A stretch of 64,000 nucleotides of DNA from Paraburkholderia solitsugae (GTDB lineage: Bacteria > Pseudomonadota > Gammaproteobacteria > Burkholderiales > Burkholderiaceae): the NCBI RefSeq assembly GCF_013177695.1, contig NZ_WOEY01000044.1, forward strand, positions 1-64,000, given 5' to 3'. Below are positions 36,080 to 45,797 of this stretch, in pieces. Under the pieces are notes generated by a model. The model did no database searches and had not been told where the DNA came from. It saw only the letters and a program-made list of their open reading frames with translations. Numbering within the stretch: position 1 is the first letter of the stretch; every line of letters begins with the position of its first letter. The position numbers and the translations under genes were made by a program.

Positions 36080-37270
36080 TCACACCATCGAAACGACGCT
36101 ATTGAGCAGCGTCTTCACGAGTACCGCCTGGCGTGTCGCCCCCGTTTTCGCAAATACGCCGCGCAAATGCGCTCGTGCCGTGTTCTTCGTCACGCCGAGC
36201 GCATCGGCGGCTTCGTCCAGTGTGAGGCCGTCAACCAGAAGAAGGGCGAGTTCCGTTTCGGTCGGCGTCAGGCGAAACAACTTGCGCAGCATGACGCGCG
36301 CATTCTGCGGCGAACCGGCGGGATCGCGAATGAAGACGGCGACGGCGGGCCGCCGTTTCTTGTCCTCCGCGCAATAGTTGAGCGGAATCGGGCGCATCAG
36401 AACGCTGAGCGGCATTTCACCTGTCGGCCGTGACAGCGTTGTCGCCTCGACGCGTGCGGTAGCGGCGATCAAGTGATTGTTAATCGCCGACTGAATTGTC
36501 TTCTGGAACTTGCGATTCTCCAGCGGGCAGTGCGCATGCAAGGCATCGTGGCTGATGTAAATGCCATCCTGCTTCGCAAACAGACGATCAGCCGCACCGT
36601 TGCTCTTCATCACCTTGCCATGCTCATCCAGGATCACGGTGCCCACCAGCATGCGGTCGATGGTGCCCGCGTACAAGGTGCGCTCGGACTCGAGAACGTC
36701 GAGCGTCGAGTGCAGATCGACGGCACGTTTCAGATGTGGCAGGAGAATGGCGATCAATGCCTTGTCGGCCTGGCCATAGTCGCAACCGCGATGGGCGCGG
36801 CTGACAAAGAACGCACATTCCACGCCGTCGTCAGTGCGGATGTTGGCCGCGAGGATATAACGCAGATCGAGCGGCTTCAGGTATTGCAGATAGAACTCAT
36901 GCTCGCACCAGGCTGCTTCGCCAAACAGTTCGTCGGCGGTGAGCACCTGACCGGCGGGCAGGGTGGTAAAGGGGCACATCGCATAGTAGTGCTCGCTGTA
37001 GGACGGCTCGCCCGGCAATAGCGTGCCATAGGAGGACGCATTGACGATCAGGCCAGGCCGGTCGCTCGCCGGATTGCGCAGCACCAGCGTGACAAAACTC
37101 GCGTCGAGCTGCTGCCGGATGCATTCCAGCAGGCGCGACCACGGTGTCGCTTCCAAAGGCCCTTGATAGACGAGGCCGAGCAGCGCACTCAATTGCCGAG
37201 GGCCAAGCGCAGCAGCGTCAAAGTATTCGGAAGCGATACTGTCGCAATCCGTCGACATCTCCATCGACAT
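36080..37270 (-). CDS. LuxR-type transcriptional regulator, candidate controller of the sulfation cluster
   Basis: A 396-residue regulator. The first 200 residues form an unassigned sensor region. A PAS-like segment follows (RMLVGTVILDEHGKVMKSNG), and the C-terminal LuxR HTH contains RLTPTETELALLLVDGLTLD, EAADALGVTKNTARAHLRG and VFAKTGATRQAVLVKTLL. The start at 37270 has GGAGA at a good distance; in-frame ATGs at 37300 and 37264 are alternatives. It sits next to cysNC on the same strand. A TAG-N7-GGACGA box lies upstream, like those before cysD and the sulfotransferase operon, so it is the best local candidate for the regulator that binds them (inference). Confidence 0.85.
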   Translation of the reverse strand: MSMEMSTDCDSIASEYFDAAALGPRQLSALLGLVYQGPLEATPWSRLLECIRQQLDASFVTLVLRNPASDRPGLIVNASSYGTLLPGEPSYSEHYYAMCPFTTLPAGQVLTADELFGEAAWCEHEFYLQYLKPLDLRYILAANIRTDDGVECAFFVSRAHRGCDYGQADKALIAILLPHLKRAVDLHSTLDVLESERTLYAGTIDRMLVGTVILDEHGKVMKSNGAADRLFAKQDGIYISHDALHAHCPLENRKFQKTIQSAINNHLIAATARVEATTLSRPTGEMPLSVLMRPIPLNYCAEDKKRRPAVAVFIRDPAGSPQNARVMLRKLFRLTPTETELALLLVDGLTLDEAADALGVTKNTARAHLRGVFAKTGATRQAVLVKTLLNSVVSMV

Positions 37271-37334
37271 GTTCGGTGTCTCCGATGAACATGGACTCAA
37301 GATTTCTTCTTGTGTTTGAGACGATCATACAAAC

Positions 37335-37384
37335 GTGCGCGCCGCCCACATCGTCCGTTTGATCTAGTCGATGGGGCGGCGCAC
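37335..37384 (-). terminator. Long GC-rich hairpin after cysNC
   Basis: The segments GTGCGCGCCGCCCACATCG and CGATGGGGCGGCGCAC pair with small bulges around a loop of about 15 nt, between the cysNC stop and the LuxR start. It is probably the cysDNC terminator. Its loop overlaps the regulatory box at 37351-37366, so a protein-binding role is also possible. Confidence 0.45.
37351..37366 (-). promoter_or_regulatory. TAG-N7-GGACGA box upstream of the LuxR gene
   Basis: On the minus strand TAGATCAAACGGACGA ends 81 bp before the LuxR start codon. It shares TAG-N7-GGACGA, in the same orientation relative to its gene, with the boxes at 40305-40325, 40921-40940 and 40959-40979. It suggests autoregulation; its overlap with a hairpin makes it less certain than those. 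Confidence 0.45.
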
Positions 37385-37416
37385 CGGTAACACGGCGGCC
37401 TGACGGCGTGAGGACG

Positions 37417-39321
37417 TTAGTGCGGATTGCCGTCGCCCAGCAAATACGCCACGATGCGCTCCGCTGCCTGCTCGGGCGAGTCGGTCGTGGTGTCGATGCG
37501 GATTTCCGGCTGTTCAGGCGGCTCATACGGCGAGTCGATGCCGGTGAAGTTCTTCAGTTCGCCGCGCCGCGCTTTCTTATACAGTCCCTTGGGATCGCGT
37601 TGTTCGGCGACATCGATCGGCGTGTCCACGAATATCTCGACGAACACGCCCGCGCCGGGCAGCGCGCGCGCCATGTTGCGCTCGGCACGGAAGGGCGAAA
37701 TGAACGACACCAGGGTGATCAGGCCTGCGTCCGTCATCAGACGCGCGACCTCGGCGACACGCCGGATATTCTCGACCCGGTCGGCCTCGGAGAAGCCGAG
37801 ATCCTTGTTCAACCCATGACGCACGTTGTCGCCATCGAGCAGATAGGTGTGTTTGCCGAGCGCGTGCAGTTTCTTCTCCACCAGGTTGGCGATGGTCGAT
37901 TTGCCTGCGCCCGATAAACCCGTGAACCACGCGATGCGCGGCGTTTGGCCCTTGAGCGCAGCATGCGCCGCGCGATCGACGTCGATCGCCTGCCAATGCA
38001 CGTTCTGCGAGCGCCGCAACGCGAAATGCAGCATGCCGGCGCCGACCGTATTGTTGGTCAGCCGGTCGATCACGATAAAGCCGCCGGTATCGCGATTCTC
38101 GGCGTAGGTGTCAAACGCGATCGGCCGGTCGAGGCTGAGATTGCACACGCCGATTTCGTTGAGATCGAGCGTGCGGGCCGCCAGGTGTTCGAGCGTGTTG
38201 ACGTTGATCTTGTATTTGGGCTGCGCACTGGTGGCGCCCACCAGACGGGTGCCGATCTTCAGCAGATAAGGACGGCCTGGCAGCATCGGCTCGTCGCTCA
38301 TCCAGACGAGGGTTGCTTCGAACTGGTCGGCGACGGCGGGCGGCGCGTCGGTGCACGCGATCACGTCACCGCGGCTGACATCGATTTCGTCTTCCAGCGT
38401 CAGCGTGACCGATTGTCCGCACGTTGCCGCGTCACACTCGCCCGTGGCGGTGATGATCGACGCGATACGGCTTTCCTTGCCCGACGGCAGCACGCGAACG
38501 CGTTCACCGCGACGGATGTTGCCTGAGACGATGTTGCCCGCATAGCCGCGAAAATTCAGGTGCGGCCGGTTGACCCATTGCACCGGCAAGCGGAACGCTT
38601 TGTTGCGTTGCGCATCGTCTTCGATCGGCACGGCTTCCAGATATTCCATCAGCGCCGGTCCCTGATACCAGGGCGTGTTGGCGCTGGGCTCGGTGACGTT
38701 GTCGCCGCGCAGCGCGGACATCGGGATGCAGACGATATTTTCCAGCCCGATCTGGCTGGCAAACTCGCGATACTCGGCCTCGATTCGATCGAACACGTCT
38801 CGCGCGTAGTCGACCATATCCAGCTTGTTGATCGCCACCACGATGCGCCCGGTGCCGATCAACGATACCAGGTAGCTATGGCGGCGCGTCTGCGTCAATA
38901 CGCCTTTGCGCGCATCGATCAGGATGATCGCGACGTCGGCCGTGGAGGCGCCGGTCACCATATTGCGCGTGTACTGTTCATGTCCCGGCGTATCGGCGAC
39001 GATGAATTTGCGCTTCTCGGTCGAGAAAAAACGGTAAGCGACGTCGATGGTGATGCCCTGTTCGCGCTCGGCGCTGAGTCCGTCGACCAGCAGCGCGAAG
39101 TCGAGATCGCCGCCTTGCGTGCCGACTTTTTTCGAATCCGCTTCGAGCTGGCTGAGCTGGTCTTCGAACAGCATCTTCGACTCGTACAACAGCCGGCCGA
39201 TTAATGTGCTCTTGCCGTCGTCGACACTGCCGCAGGTGATGAAGCGCAGCAACCCTTTGGTTTGATGCGTCGACAGATACTGCTCTATGTCGTCGGCAAT
39301 CATGGTGGAAACATGTGCCAT
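37417..39321 (-). CDS. cysNC: Bifunctional sulfate adenylyltransferase subunit 1/adenylylsulfate kinase (CysNC, NodQ-type)
   Basis: A 634-residue fusion. The N-terminal elongation-factor-like GTPase ([28 protein letters not shown] and NKLDMVDY) drives ATP sulfurylase with CysD. The C-terminal APS kinase domain, from about residue 440, has its own P-loop in [20 protein letters not shown] plus [16 protein letters not shown]. Together with CysD it makes PAPS, the sulfate donor for sulfotransferases. The start overlaps the cysD stop (TGATG). No PAPS reductase or sulfite reductase gene is near, so sulfation rather than cysteine synthesis is the likely purpose, as in nodPQ. Confidence 0.95.
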   Translation of the reverse strand: MAHVSTMIADDIEQYLSTHQTKGLLRFITCGSVDDGKSTLIGRLLYESKMLFEDQLSQLEADSKKVGTQGGDLDFALLVDGLSAEREQGITIDVAYRFFSTEKRKFIVADTPGHEQYTRNMVTGASTADVAIILIDARKGVLTQTRRHSYLVSLIGTGRIVVAINKLDMVDYARDVFDRIEAEYREFASQIGLENIVCIPMSALRGDNVTEPSANTPWYQGPALMEYLEAVPIEDDAQRNKAFRLPVQWVNRPHLNFRGYAGNIVSGNIRRGERVRVLPSGKESRIASIITATGECDAATCGQSVTLTLEDEIDVSRGDVIACTDAPPAVADQFEATLVWMSDEPMLPGRPYLLKIGTRLVGATSAQPKYKINVNTLEHLAARTLDLNEIGVCNLSLDRPIAFDTYAENRDTGGFIVIDRLTNNTVGAGMLHFALRRSQNVHWQAIDVDRAAHAALKGQTPRIAWFTGLSGAGKSTIANLVEKKLHALGKHTYLLDGDNVRHGLNKDLGFSEADRVENIRRVAEVARLMTDAGLITLVSFISPFRAERNMARALPGAGVFVEIFVDTPIDVAEQRDPKGLYKKARRGELKNFTGIDSPYEPPEQPEIRIDTTTDSPEQAAERIVAYLLGDGNPH

Positions 39322-40217
39322 CAGAAGTACCCCTCTTGTTTCTTCTTTTCCATCGAACCGGCTGAATCGCTGTCGATCAACCGTCCCTGTCGCTCCGACG
39401 TCTTCGCCAGCAACATTTCCTGGATGATGCCGGTCAACGTATCGGCCTCGCTCTCAATCGCGCCGGTGAGCGGGTAGCAGCCGAGCGTGCGGAAACGCAC
39501 TTTCTTCATCTCCGGTACTTCGTTCCTGTGAAGTGGCATGCGCTCGTCGTCGACCATGATGAGCGTGCCGTCACGCTTGACCACCGGACGCTCCTTCGCG
39601 AAGTACAACGGCACGATCGGAATCTCGTTCAGGTAGATGTACTGCCAGATGTCGAGCTCGGTCCAGTTCGAAATCGGGAACACGCGGATGTTTTCACCCT
39701 TGCGTTTGCGCGCGTTGTACAGGTGCCAGAGTTCGGGGCGCTGCATCTTCGGGTCCCAGCGGTGCTGTTCCGAACGGATCGAGAAAATGCGTTCCTTGGC
39801 GCGCGATTTCTCTTCGTCGCGGCGTGCTCCGCCGAAGGCGGCATCGAATCCATAATGGTCGAGCGCCTGTTTCAGACCCTGCGTCTTCCAGATGTCCGTA
39901 TGCACCGCCGAGCCGTGTGTGAACGGATTGATGTTCTGCTCGACACCCTCAGGGTTGATATGGACCAGCAGTTCAAGATCGAGCCGCTCGACGGTCTGGT
40001 CGCGAAACGCAATCATCTCGCGGAATTTCCACGTCGTATCGACGTGCAACAGCGCAAAAGGCGGCTTGGCGGGATAGAACGCCTTCATCGCGAGATGCAG
40101 CATGACCGAGCTGTCCTTGCCGATCGAGTACAGCATCACCGGGTTTTCGCATTCGGCCACCACCTCGCGCATGATGTGGATGCTCTCTGCTTCCAGACGC
40201 TCCAAGTGGGTCAACAT
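39321..40217 (-). CDS. cysD: Sulfate adenylyltransferase subunit 2
   Basis: A 298-residue ATP-sulfurylase catalytic subunit. [20 protein letters not shown] is the family start, [20 protein letters not shown] is the PP-loop, and [18 protein letters not shown] and the C-terminal [20 protein letters not shown] are diagnostic. It forms APS from ATP and sulfate with CysN. AAGGAGACTCACG precedes the ATG. A TAG-N7-GGACGA box lies 88 bp upstream of the start codon, shared with the divergent sulfotransferase block. Confidence 0.96.
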   Translation of the reverse strand: MLTHLERLEAESIHIMREVVAECENPVMLYSIGKDSSVMLHLAMKAFYPAKPPFALLHVDTTWKFREMIAFRDQTVERLDLELLVHINPEGVEQNINPFTHGSAVHTDIWKTQGLKQALDHYGFDAAFGGARRDEEKSRAKERIFSIRSEQHRWDPKMQRPELWHLYNARKRKGENIRVFPISNWTELDIWQYIYLNEIPIVPLYFAKERPVVKRDGTLIMVDDERMPLHRNEVPEMKKVRFRTLGCYPLTGAIESEADTLTGIIQEMLLAKTSERQGRLIDSDSAGSMEKKKQEGYF

Positions 40218-40304
40218 CGTGAGTCTCCTTGTCGTTTGCTGGGCCCCGTGACGAAGATGAGGGGCCGCGCTTGAAGGAGACAGTACTGGTCCGGTGCAGA
40301 TGGA

Positions 40305-40325
40305 TTCTTCGTCCGACCAGACTAA
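40305..40325 (-). promoter_or_regulatory. Regulatory box upstream of cysD
   Basis: On the minus strand this reads TTAGTCTGG followed by TCGGACGAAGAA. It differs from the box at 40959-40979 at only two positions of 21 and contains TAG-N7-GGACGA. It ends 88 bp before the cysD start codon, a typical activator position. Confidence 0.65.
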
Positions 40326-40362
40326 AAAACGCATGGGGCGCGATTTGTCCGTGCGAACGGGA

Positions 40363-40848
40363 CTAGCCTGGCTGCGCCGCGCGCGCGGCCTGGTAGAGCG
40401 ACTCGGCTCGTACTTTCAAGCTGCGCGCGACCGCGTCGAAACCCAGGCGTACCCAATCGCCGTGCGTGGCCATCACGACCGGCGCCGTCGGCCCCAGAAA
40501 CAGGTCAGTCGAATAGTAAGTACAGCTTGCCTCGCCCGTGGCTTCGATTACCTGATCGCGGCGCGCCGCATCCGGGTTGCCGGCTGAAGGGATCATTTCC
40601 CACGACAGCAGCGTCGGGCGGTCGAACGCCACCAGGTGCTCGATCACGTGGAGCAGTTCGCCGGGCGCGGCAGGGTTCGGCAGGAACAGGTTGACCGGTT
40701 CGCCCATTTTGAGCGTCGATTCGACTTTGACCGTGTACGGATTCCATTGCGGATACTGCGCGAGATCGGTGAGCACATCCCACACAAGCGACGCAGGCGC
40801 ATCGATCTCGACCTTGATCGATGTCACCAGGTTTTGCTGAATGGACAT
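40363..40848 (-). CDS. SRPBCC (START-like) family protein
   Basis: A 161-residue protein with the helix-grip pattern of SRPBCC proteins: [32 protein letters not shown] at the N-terminus and [20 protein letters not shown] in the C-terminal helix. Such proteins bind hydrophobic ligands or act as cyclases/aromatases. AAGGAGTC precedes the ATG. It is divergent from the DUF1214-sulfotransferase operon and carries its own copy of the regulatory box, so it probably serves the same pathway as a ligand carrier or small enzyme (inference). Confidence 0.85.
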   Translation of the reverse strand: MSIQQNLVTSIKVEIDAPASLVWDVLTDLAQYPQWNPYTVKVESTLKMGEPVNLFLPNPAAPGELLHVIEHLVAFDRPTLLSWEMIPSAGNPDAARRDQVIEATGEASCTYYSTDLFLGPTAPVVMATHGDWVRLGFDAVARSLKVRAESLYQAARAAQPG

Positions 40849-40920
40849 ATAAGACTCCTTGGAAAGCGGGTTGTCGCGCGTTGTCGCGCGCGATCATCCT
40901 GTCAGGGGCGTGCCGTCGCG

Positions 40921-40940
40921 CTCTTCGTCCAGGTGGACTA
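40921..40940 (-). promoter_or_regulatory. Regulatory box upstream of the SRPBCC gene
   Basis: On the minus strand TAGTCCACCTGGACGAAGAG ends 73 bp before the SRPBCC start. It contains TAG-N7-GGACGA and an inner GTCC-N4-GGAC inverted repeat. Confidence 0.6.
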
Positions 40941-40958
40941 TTGGCGGGTAAACCCAGG

Positions 40959-40979
40959 TTAGTCCGGTCGGACGAAGAG
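40959..40979 (+). promoter_or_regulatory. Regulatory box upstream of the DUF1214-sulfotransferase operon
   Basis: On the plus strand TTAGTCCGG is followed by TCGGACGAAGAG, ending 56 bp before the operon's start codon. The core GTCC-GGTC-GGAC is a perfect inverted repeat. With the box at 40921-40940 it forms a head-to-head pair serving the two divergent units. Confidence 0.65.
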
Positions 40980-41034
40980 CGCGGGATTCGTCCACTTGTA
41001 TCGTGTGCTTTCAAGGACACGACGGAGACCCGGC

Positions 41035-42144
41035 ATGGCAGCACATTCCAGTGAAGAACAGCTTCTTTCCGGCCAGGCATGGGCTGATTTCTGCGAGACA
41101 CTAAAACGCAGCGGCCAGCAGATTCTCCGGGCGGAGGCGCCCAACGACGCGCTGACCCGCACTGAAGGATTTCGTTATCTGAGCCGGCTCTTGCGGATTG
41201 CGCTTGAAATGCATGTGGAATTCGCGGACGCGGATTTCCCCGGCTTCTTCTCGCCATCGCATGAAACCGCGAAGATCGGCGCGGATAACCCGGACAATCT
41301 CTACCAATATGCACGCCTGAACGGCGCACACGACTATCGGGTTTCCGGCCAGCGCGGCACGGTGGCGTATTTAAGCTTCGGCACGCAGAAGGGCGGCTAC
41401 GAGACTGACGGCAAGATGACCCAGACCGGCTTTATCGATGCCAACCATCTGGCGGTCGAGGCGGACGGCAGTTTTGAAATCGTGCTGAGCCAACGGCCGC
41501 ACGAAGGCAACTGGGTACGTATGGAGCCGGGCACCAACGCGCTGATCGCGCGGCAGACGTTTCTCGATCGCAAGTCGGAGAAGCCCGCCCAACTGAAGAT
41601 CGAGCGCATCGGTTCGACGGACAAGCCGGCTGCGCTCGATCCCGCGATGCTGCACACCGGCCTGCTACGCGCGGCCGGTTTCGTCGAGAACACCGCACGT
41701 CTCTTCGCGGATTGGGCCGAGGGTTATCAGCGCCACGCCAACCAGTTGCCGCCCGCCGACCAGGCGGTCTGCCAGGCCGTGGGCGGCGATCCGAACATCT
41801 TCTACTACCACTCGTACTGGACCCTCGGCGACGACGAGGCGCTGGTGATCGAGGCGGCGTCCCTACCCGAATGCGACTTCTGGAACCTGCAGATCAACAA
41901 CTACTGGATGGAATCGCTCGACTACCGGCACCACACCATCTGCATTAACAAACATTCGGCGCGCTACGAAGCCAATGGCGGCGTGACGCTGATCCTGAGC
42001 GCACGCAATCCGGGCAAGCCCAATTGGCTCGACACGGCGGGGCACCGCAATGGCACGATGTGCTGGCGCTGGGTCGGCGCCGCGCAGCCGGTTCATCCGG
42101 TCGCACGGGTCGTCAAACTCGAAACGCTTGAGGAGGCCGCATGA
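41035..42144 (+). CDS. DUF1214 domain protein
   Basis: A 369-residue protein. The N-terminal half contains QYARLNGAHDYRVSGQRGTV and AYLSFGTQKGGYE. The C-terminal DUF1214-type region includes YHSYWTLGDDEALVIEAASL, CDFWNLQINNYWMESLDYRH and ICINKHSARYEANGGVTLIL. No activity is established for the family. The start at 41035 has GACGGAG upstream. Its stop overlaps the start of the sulfotransferase gene (ATGA), so the two products are probably made in equal amounts and act together. Confidence 0.8.
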   Translation: MAAHSSEEQLLSGQAWADFCETLKRSGQQILRAEAPNDALTRTEGFRYLSRLLRIALEMHVEFADADFPGFFSPSHETAKIGADNPDNLYQYARLNGAHDYRVSGQRGTVAYLSFGTQKGGYETDGKMTQTGFIDANHLAVEADGSFEIVLSQRPHEGNWVRMEPGTNALIARQTFLDRKSEKPAQLKIERIGSTDKPAALDPAMLHTGLLRAAGFVENTARLFADWAEGYQRHANQLPPADQAVCQAVGGDPNIFYYHSYWTLGDDEALVIEAASLPECDFWNLQINNYWMESLDYRHHTICINKHSARYEANGGVTLILSARNPGKPNWLDTAGHRNGTMCWRWVGAAQPVHPVARVVKLETLEEAA

Positions 42145-43343
42145 CGACCGACGCAACCACGGCAACCCGCCTCGACGCAGACAGCCTGTTGGCGCTGGCG
42201 ATCGAACGCTCGGGAGGCCTGACCGATTTCGGCGCCGGCAACTATCGTGAGGCGCTTAACGTCTTGATCCATTCGCTGACCCGCGAGGCTAACCTGTCGC
42301 CGCAAGGCGAGGCGATGTTGTACGGCAAGGTGCTGGCGCAACTGGTCAACCGGCTGGTCATCGAAGACTATTGCCGGCGTTATCCCGAGATCCTCACGCA
42401 GCCGATCGATGATCCGCTCGTCATTGTCGGCTTGCCGCGGACCGGCACTACGCTGCTGCAACGCATGCTGGCCGCCGACCCGCGCTTCTACTCAGCGGCC
42501 TGGTGGGAAACGCGCTACCCGGCACCGTTGCCGGGTGAAGCGGTCGAGCATCCCGCGTCGCGCATCGCCTCGGCCTGTGCGGAGGTCGAGCAGATGATCG
42601 AGACCATCCCGCAGATTCTCGCAATTCATCCGCTCGATGCGATGCAGCCGGACGAAGAGTTCATGCTGATGGAGCACTCGTTCATGTGCGCAATGGACTC
42701 GTATGCGAACGTCCCAACGTATACGGCCTGGCTCGCGCAGCAGGATCAGACCTCCGTCTATGAATACCTGAAAAAGATGCTGCAGTTCCTGCAATGGCAA
42801 AAGCGGCAACGCGGCGTGCCGGATGCGCAGCGATGGATACTCAAGACACCACAGCATCTGCATACCCTCGAACGCCTGTTCAAGGTCTTCCCGCGCGCAA
42901 AAGTGGTGCTGACCCACCGCGATCCGACCATGACGATTCCGTCGATGGCCAGCATGGCGCACACCCTGTGGAAAATGTTTGCCGACGCACCGGACGCCAA
43001 AGTGGTCGGCGGGCAGTGGTCCGCGCAAATGAGGCGCGCGGTTCACCACGCGATGGCGGTGCGCGCCGCGCTGCCGGCCGGGTGTTTTCTCGACATCCGT
43101 TTCGAGGACACCGTGACCGATCCGTTCGGCGTGATCGAGCGGGTGTATCGCTTTGCCGGCATGCCGTTTCCGGACGACGTCCGCGAAGCGATGAAGGCAT
43201 GGCTGTCGCACAACAGCCGCGACAAGCGCGCCGTACACGACTACACGCTTGCGGAGTTCGGACTGAGCGTGGAGCAGCTTGAACGCGACTTTGCACCGTA
43301 CCGTGAGCGTCATATTTTGCCGGGCGTAACCGCGGTGCCTTAA
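42141..43343 (+). CDS. PAPS-dependent sulfotransferase
   Basis: A 400-residue sulfotransferase-family protein. The 5'-phosphosulfate-binding loop is IVGLPRTGTTLLQRML (G97-T104). The 3'-phosphate-binding part fits FPRAKVVLTHRDPTMTIPSMASM, and RWILKTPQHLHTLERLFKVF is the usual intervening segment. It transfers sulfate from PAPS to a hydroxyl or amine of an unknown acceptor. It is coupled by an ATGA overlap to the DUF1214 gene and stands beside a complete PAPS-forming pair (cysD, cysNC) carrying the same upstream box. This makes a functional link between donor supply and transfer very likely. Confidence 0.88.
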   Translation: MTTDATTATRLDADSLLALAIERSGGLTDFGAGNYREALNVLIHSLTREANLSPQGEAMLYGKVLAQLVNRLVIEDYCRRYPEILTQPIDDPLVIVGLPRTGTTLLQRMLAADPRFYSAAWWETRYPAPLPGEAVEHPASRIASACAEVEQMIETIPQILAIHPLDAMQPDEEFMLMEHSFMCAMDSYANVPTYTAWLAQQDQTSVYEYLKKMLQFLQWQKRQRGVPDAQRWILKTPQHLHTLERLFKVFPRAKVVLTHRDPTMTIPSMASMAHTLWKMFADAPDAKVVGGQWSAQMRRAVHHAMAVRAALPAGCFLDIRFEDTVTDPFGVIERVYRFAGMPFPDDVREAMKAWLSHNSRDKRAVHDYTLAEFGLSVEQLERDFAPYRERHILPGVTAVP

Positions 43344-43421
43344 CGCGCGATTGCCCGTGCAGTCAGCGCGGTGCGCACGCATTCATAACGCCCACTCATC
43401 GTCGACACACACAGGAAAGTC

Positions 43422-43862
43422 ATGCCGCGCGATTTGCAGTACCTGCTCGACCGGGCCGACATCTCCGATTTACTGATCGATTACGGCACCGCGATCGATG
43501 CGCGCGATTTTGCCGCGCTGGATCGCGTTTTCACCGCCGACGCCGTGATCGACTACCGCGCGACCGGCGGCCCGCTTTGCACGCTCGAAGAGGCCCGGCA
43601 GTTTCTGGCCAAGGCATTGCCGCAGTTTCCGCGCAGCCAGCACATGATGGGCAATATCAGCATCGCGTTGCAAGGCGCGACGGCGACTGCCCGCACGATG
43701 TGCCACAACCCGATGGTGATGCGGCAGCCCGATGGCGGTGAGAAGGTGATGTTCTTCGGCATCTGGTACGCGGATGAACTGGTGCGCACCGGCGACGGCT
43801 GGCGCATCCAAAACCGCTGCCTGGAATTTTGCTACTCATATAACTATCAAGGGAGTCTTTGA
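43422..43862 (+). CDS. SnoaL-like (NTF2 fold) protein
   Basis: A 146-residue protein with the SnoaL_4-type pattern: LLDRADISDLLIDYGTAIDARDFAALDRVF, then FTADAVIDYRATGG, RSQHMMGNISIAL and WRIQNRCLEFCYSYNYQG. Members include dehydratases, isomerases and small subunits of oxygenases acting on cyclic substrates. It lies 78 bp after the sulfotransferase and 1 bp before an SDR gene, within the same apparent operon. Reaction not assigned. Confidence 0.82.
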   Translation: MPRDLQYLLDRADISDLLIDYGTAIDARDFAALDRVFTADAVIDYRATGGPLCTLEEARQFLAKALPQFPRSQHMMGNISIALQGATATARTMCHNPMVMRQPDGGEKVMFFGIWYADELVRTGDGWRIQNRCLEFCYSYNYQGSL

Positions 43863-43863
43863 C

Positions 43864-44655
43864 ATGCTCATGAGAAACAAGGTCGTCGTGGTATCAGGCA
43901 TCGGTCCGGGCCTCGGTATCAAGCTTGCCGTCGAGGCCGCGCGCGAGGGTGCGCACGCGGTTGTTGTCGCCGCCCGCACTGCGGCGAAACTGGATGAGGC
44001 GGAACAGCGGATCCGCGAATTGGGCGTCGATTGTCAGGTGCTGAAGGTGACGGCGGATATTACCGACAGGCAGCAATGCAAGAACCTGGTCGAACAGACG
44101 ATCGAGCGCTTCGGCCGGATTGACGCGTTGGTGAACAGCGCATTTGTGCACGGCAAATTCCCCGAGCCGATCGAAGAGGCCGATCTGGACGGCTGGCGCT
44201 CGGTGTTCGACACCAACGTGTTCGGCACCATGAACCTGACGCTCGAAGTGGTGCCGCACATGAAAAAGCGCGGCAGCGGCGCGATCGTCATGATCAACAC
44301 GCAGGCGGCGCGCAAGCCGTTTCCGGGTGAATCGGGCTATGCGGCGTCCAAAGGCGCGCTGGCGGTGGCAGTCAAGTATCTCGCGCGAGAACTTGGGCCG
44401 CACGGGATCCGGGCCAACAGCATCCACATGGGCTGGATGTGGGGCGCGCCGGTGCAGGAGCACGTCCGGCAGGCGGCGGCTGCCTACAATGTGCCGCAGG
44501 AGCAGATTATCGCGCCGATCGCGGCGAATATCGCGCTCGGACACATTCCGACCGACGACGACTGCGCAAAAGCGGCATTATTTCTGGTGTCCGACTACGC
44601 GAAGGTCATCACTGGCGCGACACTCGACGCCAACGGCGGCGACTTCATGCCTTGA
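43864..44655 (+). CDS. Short-chain dehydrogenase/reductase
   Basis: A 263-residue classical SDR. The cofactor loop is SGIGPGLGIKLA, slightly off the usual TGxxxGxG. The active-site Tyr/Lys are in GYAASKGALAVAVKYLAREL, and NSAF replaces the common NNAG. VITGATLDANGGDFMP is the usual C-terminus. It is probably an NAD(P)-dependent alcohol/ketone oxidoreductase on the substrate of the sulfotransferase operon. It starts 1 bp after the SnoaL-like gene. Confidence 0.9.
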   Translation: MLMRNKVVVVSGIGPGLGIKLAVEAAREGAHAVVVAARTAAKLDEAEQRIRELGVDCQVLKVTADITDRQQCKNLVEQTIERFGRIDALVNSAFVHGKFPEPIEEADLDGWRSVFDTNVFGTMNLTLEVVPHMKKRGSGAIVMINTQAARKPFPGESGYAASKGALAVAVKYLARELGPHGIRANSIHMGWMWGAPVQEHVRQAAAAYNVPQEQIIAPIAANIALGHIPTDDDCAKAALFLVSDYAKVITGATLDANGGDFMP

Positions 44656-44678
44656 CTCGACCCATTTGGAGACACACT

Positions 44679-45719
44679 GTGACCCAGCCTATCGTCACGG
44701 ATCAGCATCAGCGCAGCGGCGCTGCGGGCTCGGAAGACTCGCGCGCCGCCGCCACAGCGACTCACTTCTTCGCCTTCAACGGCGACGCGGACGGACTCTG
44801 CGCGCTGCAACAGTTACGGCTCGCCGAGGCGCCGCAGGCCATTCTGGTCACCGGCGTCAAGCGCGACATTCAGTTATTGCGGCGTATCGAAGCCGGTCGC
44901 GGCGATCAGGTCACTGTCCTCGACGTCTCGCACGAACAGAACGGTGAGGACGTCAGCCGTCTGTTGCGGACCGGCGCGCAGGTCCGGTATTTCGACCATC
45001 ATTTTGCGGGCGATCTGCCGGCTCATCCGGGCTTCGATGCTCATATCAACACCGCGGCCGATGTGTGCACCAGCTCGATCGTCAACGGCTACCTGGGCGG
45101 ACGACATGTCCGTTGGGCCATCGTCGCGGCCTTCGGCGATGAGCTGCCGCAGCTCGGCCAGGCGCTCGCCCACGCGTATGGACTCGCACCCGAAACCGTT
45201 GTCTCGCTCGCGCAACTGGGACGTCACCTGAACTACAACGCCTATGGCGAAACCGTCGACGACCTGCACTTCGACCCTGCCGTATTGGCCGAGGCGATAT
45301 TGCCGTTCGCCGACCCGAGCGATTTCATGCGGGAGACCCGCGTTTTCGCGGCGCTGTGCGAAGGTTATCGTGAAGATATGGGAAAGGCGCGTGCACTGCG
45401 TCCCGAACGGGAGGTGAGCGGCGCCACACTGGTCAGGCTTCCTCACGAAGCGTGGGCGCGGCGCGCGACCGGGGTGCTTGCCAACGAACTGATGCAAGCG
45501 CGGCCGGACAGCGCGCTCGCGGTCCTATCGCCGAAGTCCGATGGCGGCTTCGTCGTGAGCGTGCGGGTGCCGGCGGGCAAAGCGCTGGGCGCCGATGATT
45601 TCTGCCGCGGCTTCGACACCGGCGGCGGCAGAAAGCGGGCGGCGGGAATCAATCATTTGCCGGAGACAGAGTGCGAGCAGTTCATCACGCGCTTCGAAAC
45701 GGCTTTTAGGATGCCATGA
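44679..45719 (+). CDS. DHH-family phosphoesterase
   Basis: A 346-residue protein with FFAFNGDADGLCALQQLRLA near the N-terminus and YFDHHFAGDLPAHPGFD as the DHH motif. A DHHA1-like C-terminus follows, with FDTGGGRKRAAGINHLP. The family includes oligoribonuclease/pAp phosphatases (NrnA) and related enzymes. Sulfotransferases release 3'-phosphoadenosine 5'-phosphate (pAp), which must be hydrolysed, so a pAp phosphatase role here would close the sulfation cycle (inference). It starts with GTG behind TTTGGAGACAC, 23 bp after the SDR. Confidence 0.85.
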   Translation: MTQPIVTDQHQRSGAAGSEDSRAAATATHFFAFNGDADGLCALQQLRLAEAPQAILVTGVKRDIQLLRRIEAGRGDQVTVLDVSHEQNGEDVSRLLRTGAQVRYFDHHFAGDLPAHPGFDAHINTAADVCTSSIVNGYLGGRHVRWAIVAAFGDELPQLGQALAHAYGLAPETVVSLAQLGRHLNYNAYGETVDDLHFDPAVLAEAILPFADPSDFMRETRVFAALCEGYREDMGKARALRPEREVSGATLVRLPHEAWARRATGVLANELMQARPDSALAVLSPKSDGGFVVSVRVPAGKALGADDFCRGFDTGGGRKRAAGINHLPETECEQFITRFETAFRMP

Positions 45720-45797
45720 ACGACGCATCGGACCGATCAGGCCGATGCGCCCCCCCATCGTTGTCGCGCGACATGGCGTAGGCCGCGATCGATCGAA

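Noticed and set aside
39321..40217. cysD/cysNC as ordinary assimilatory sulfate genes
   Set aside because: No cysH, cysI or sulfate transporter genes are adjacent, and the fused APS kinase plus the shared box with the sulfotransferase favour PAPS supply. A dual role cannot be excluded.
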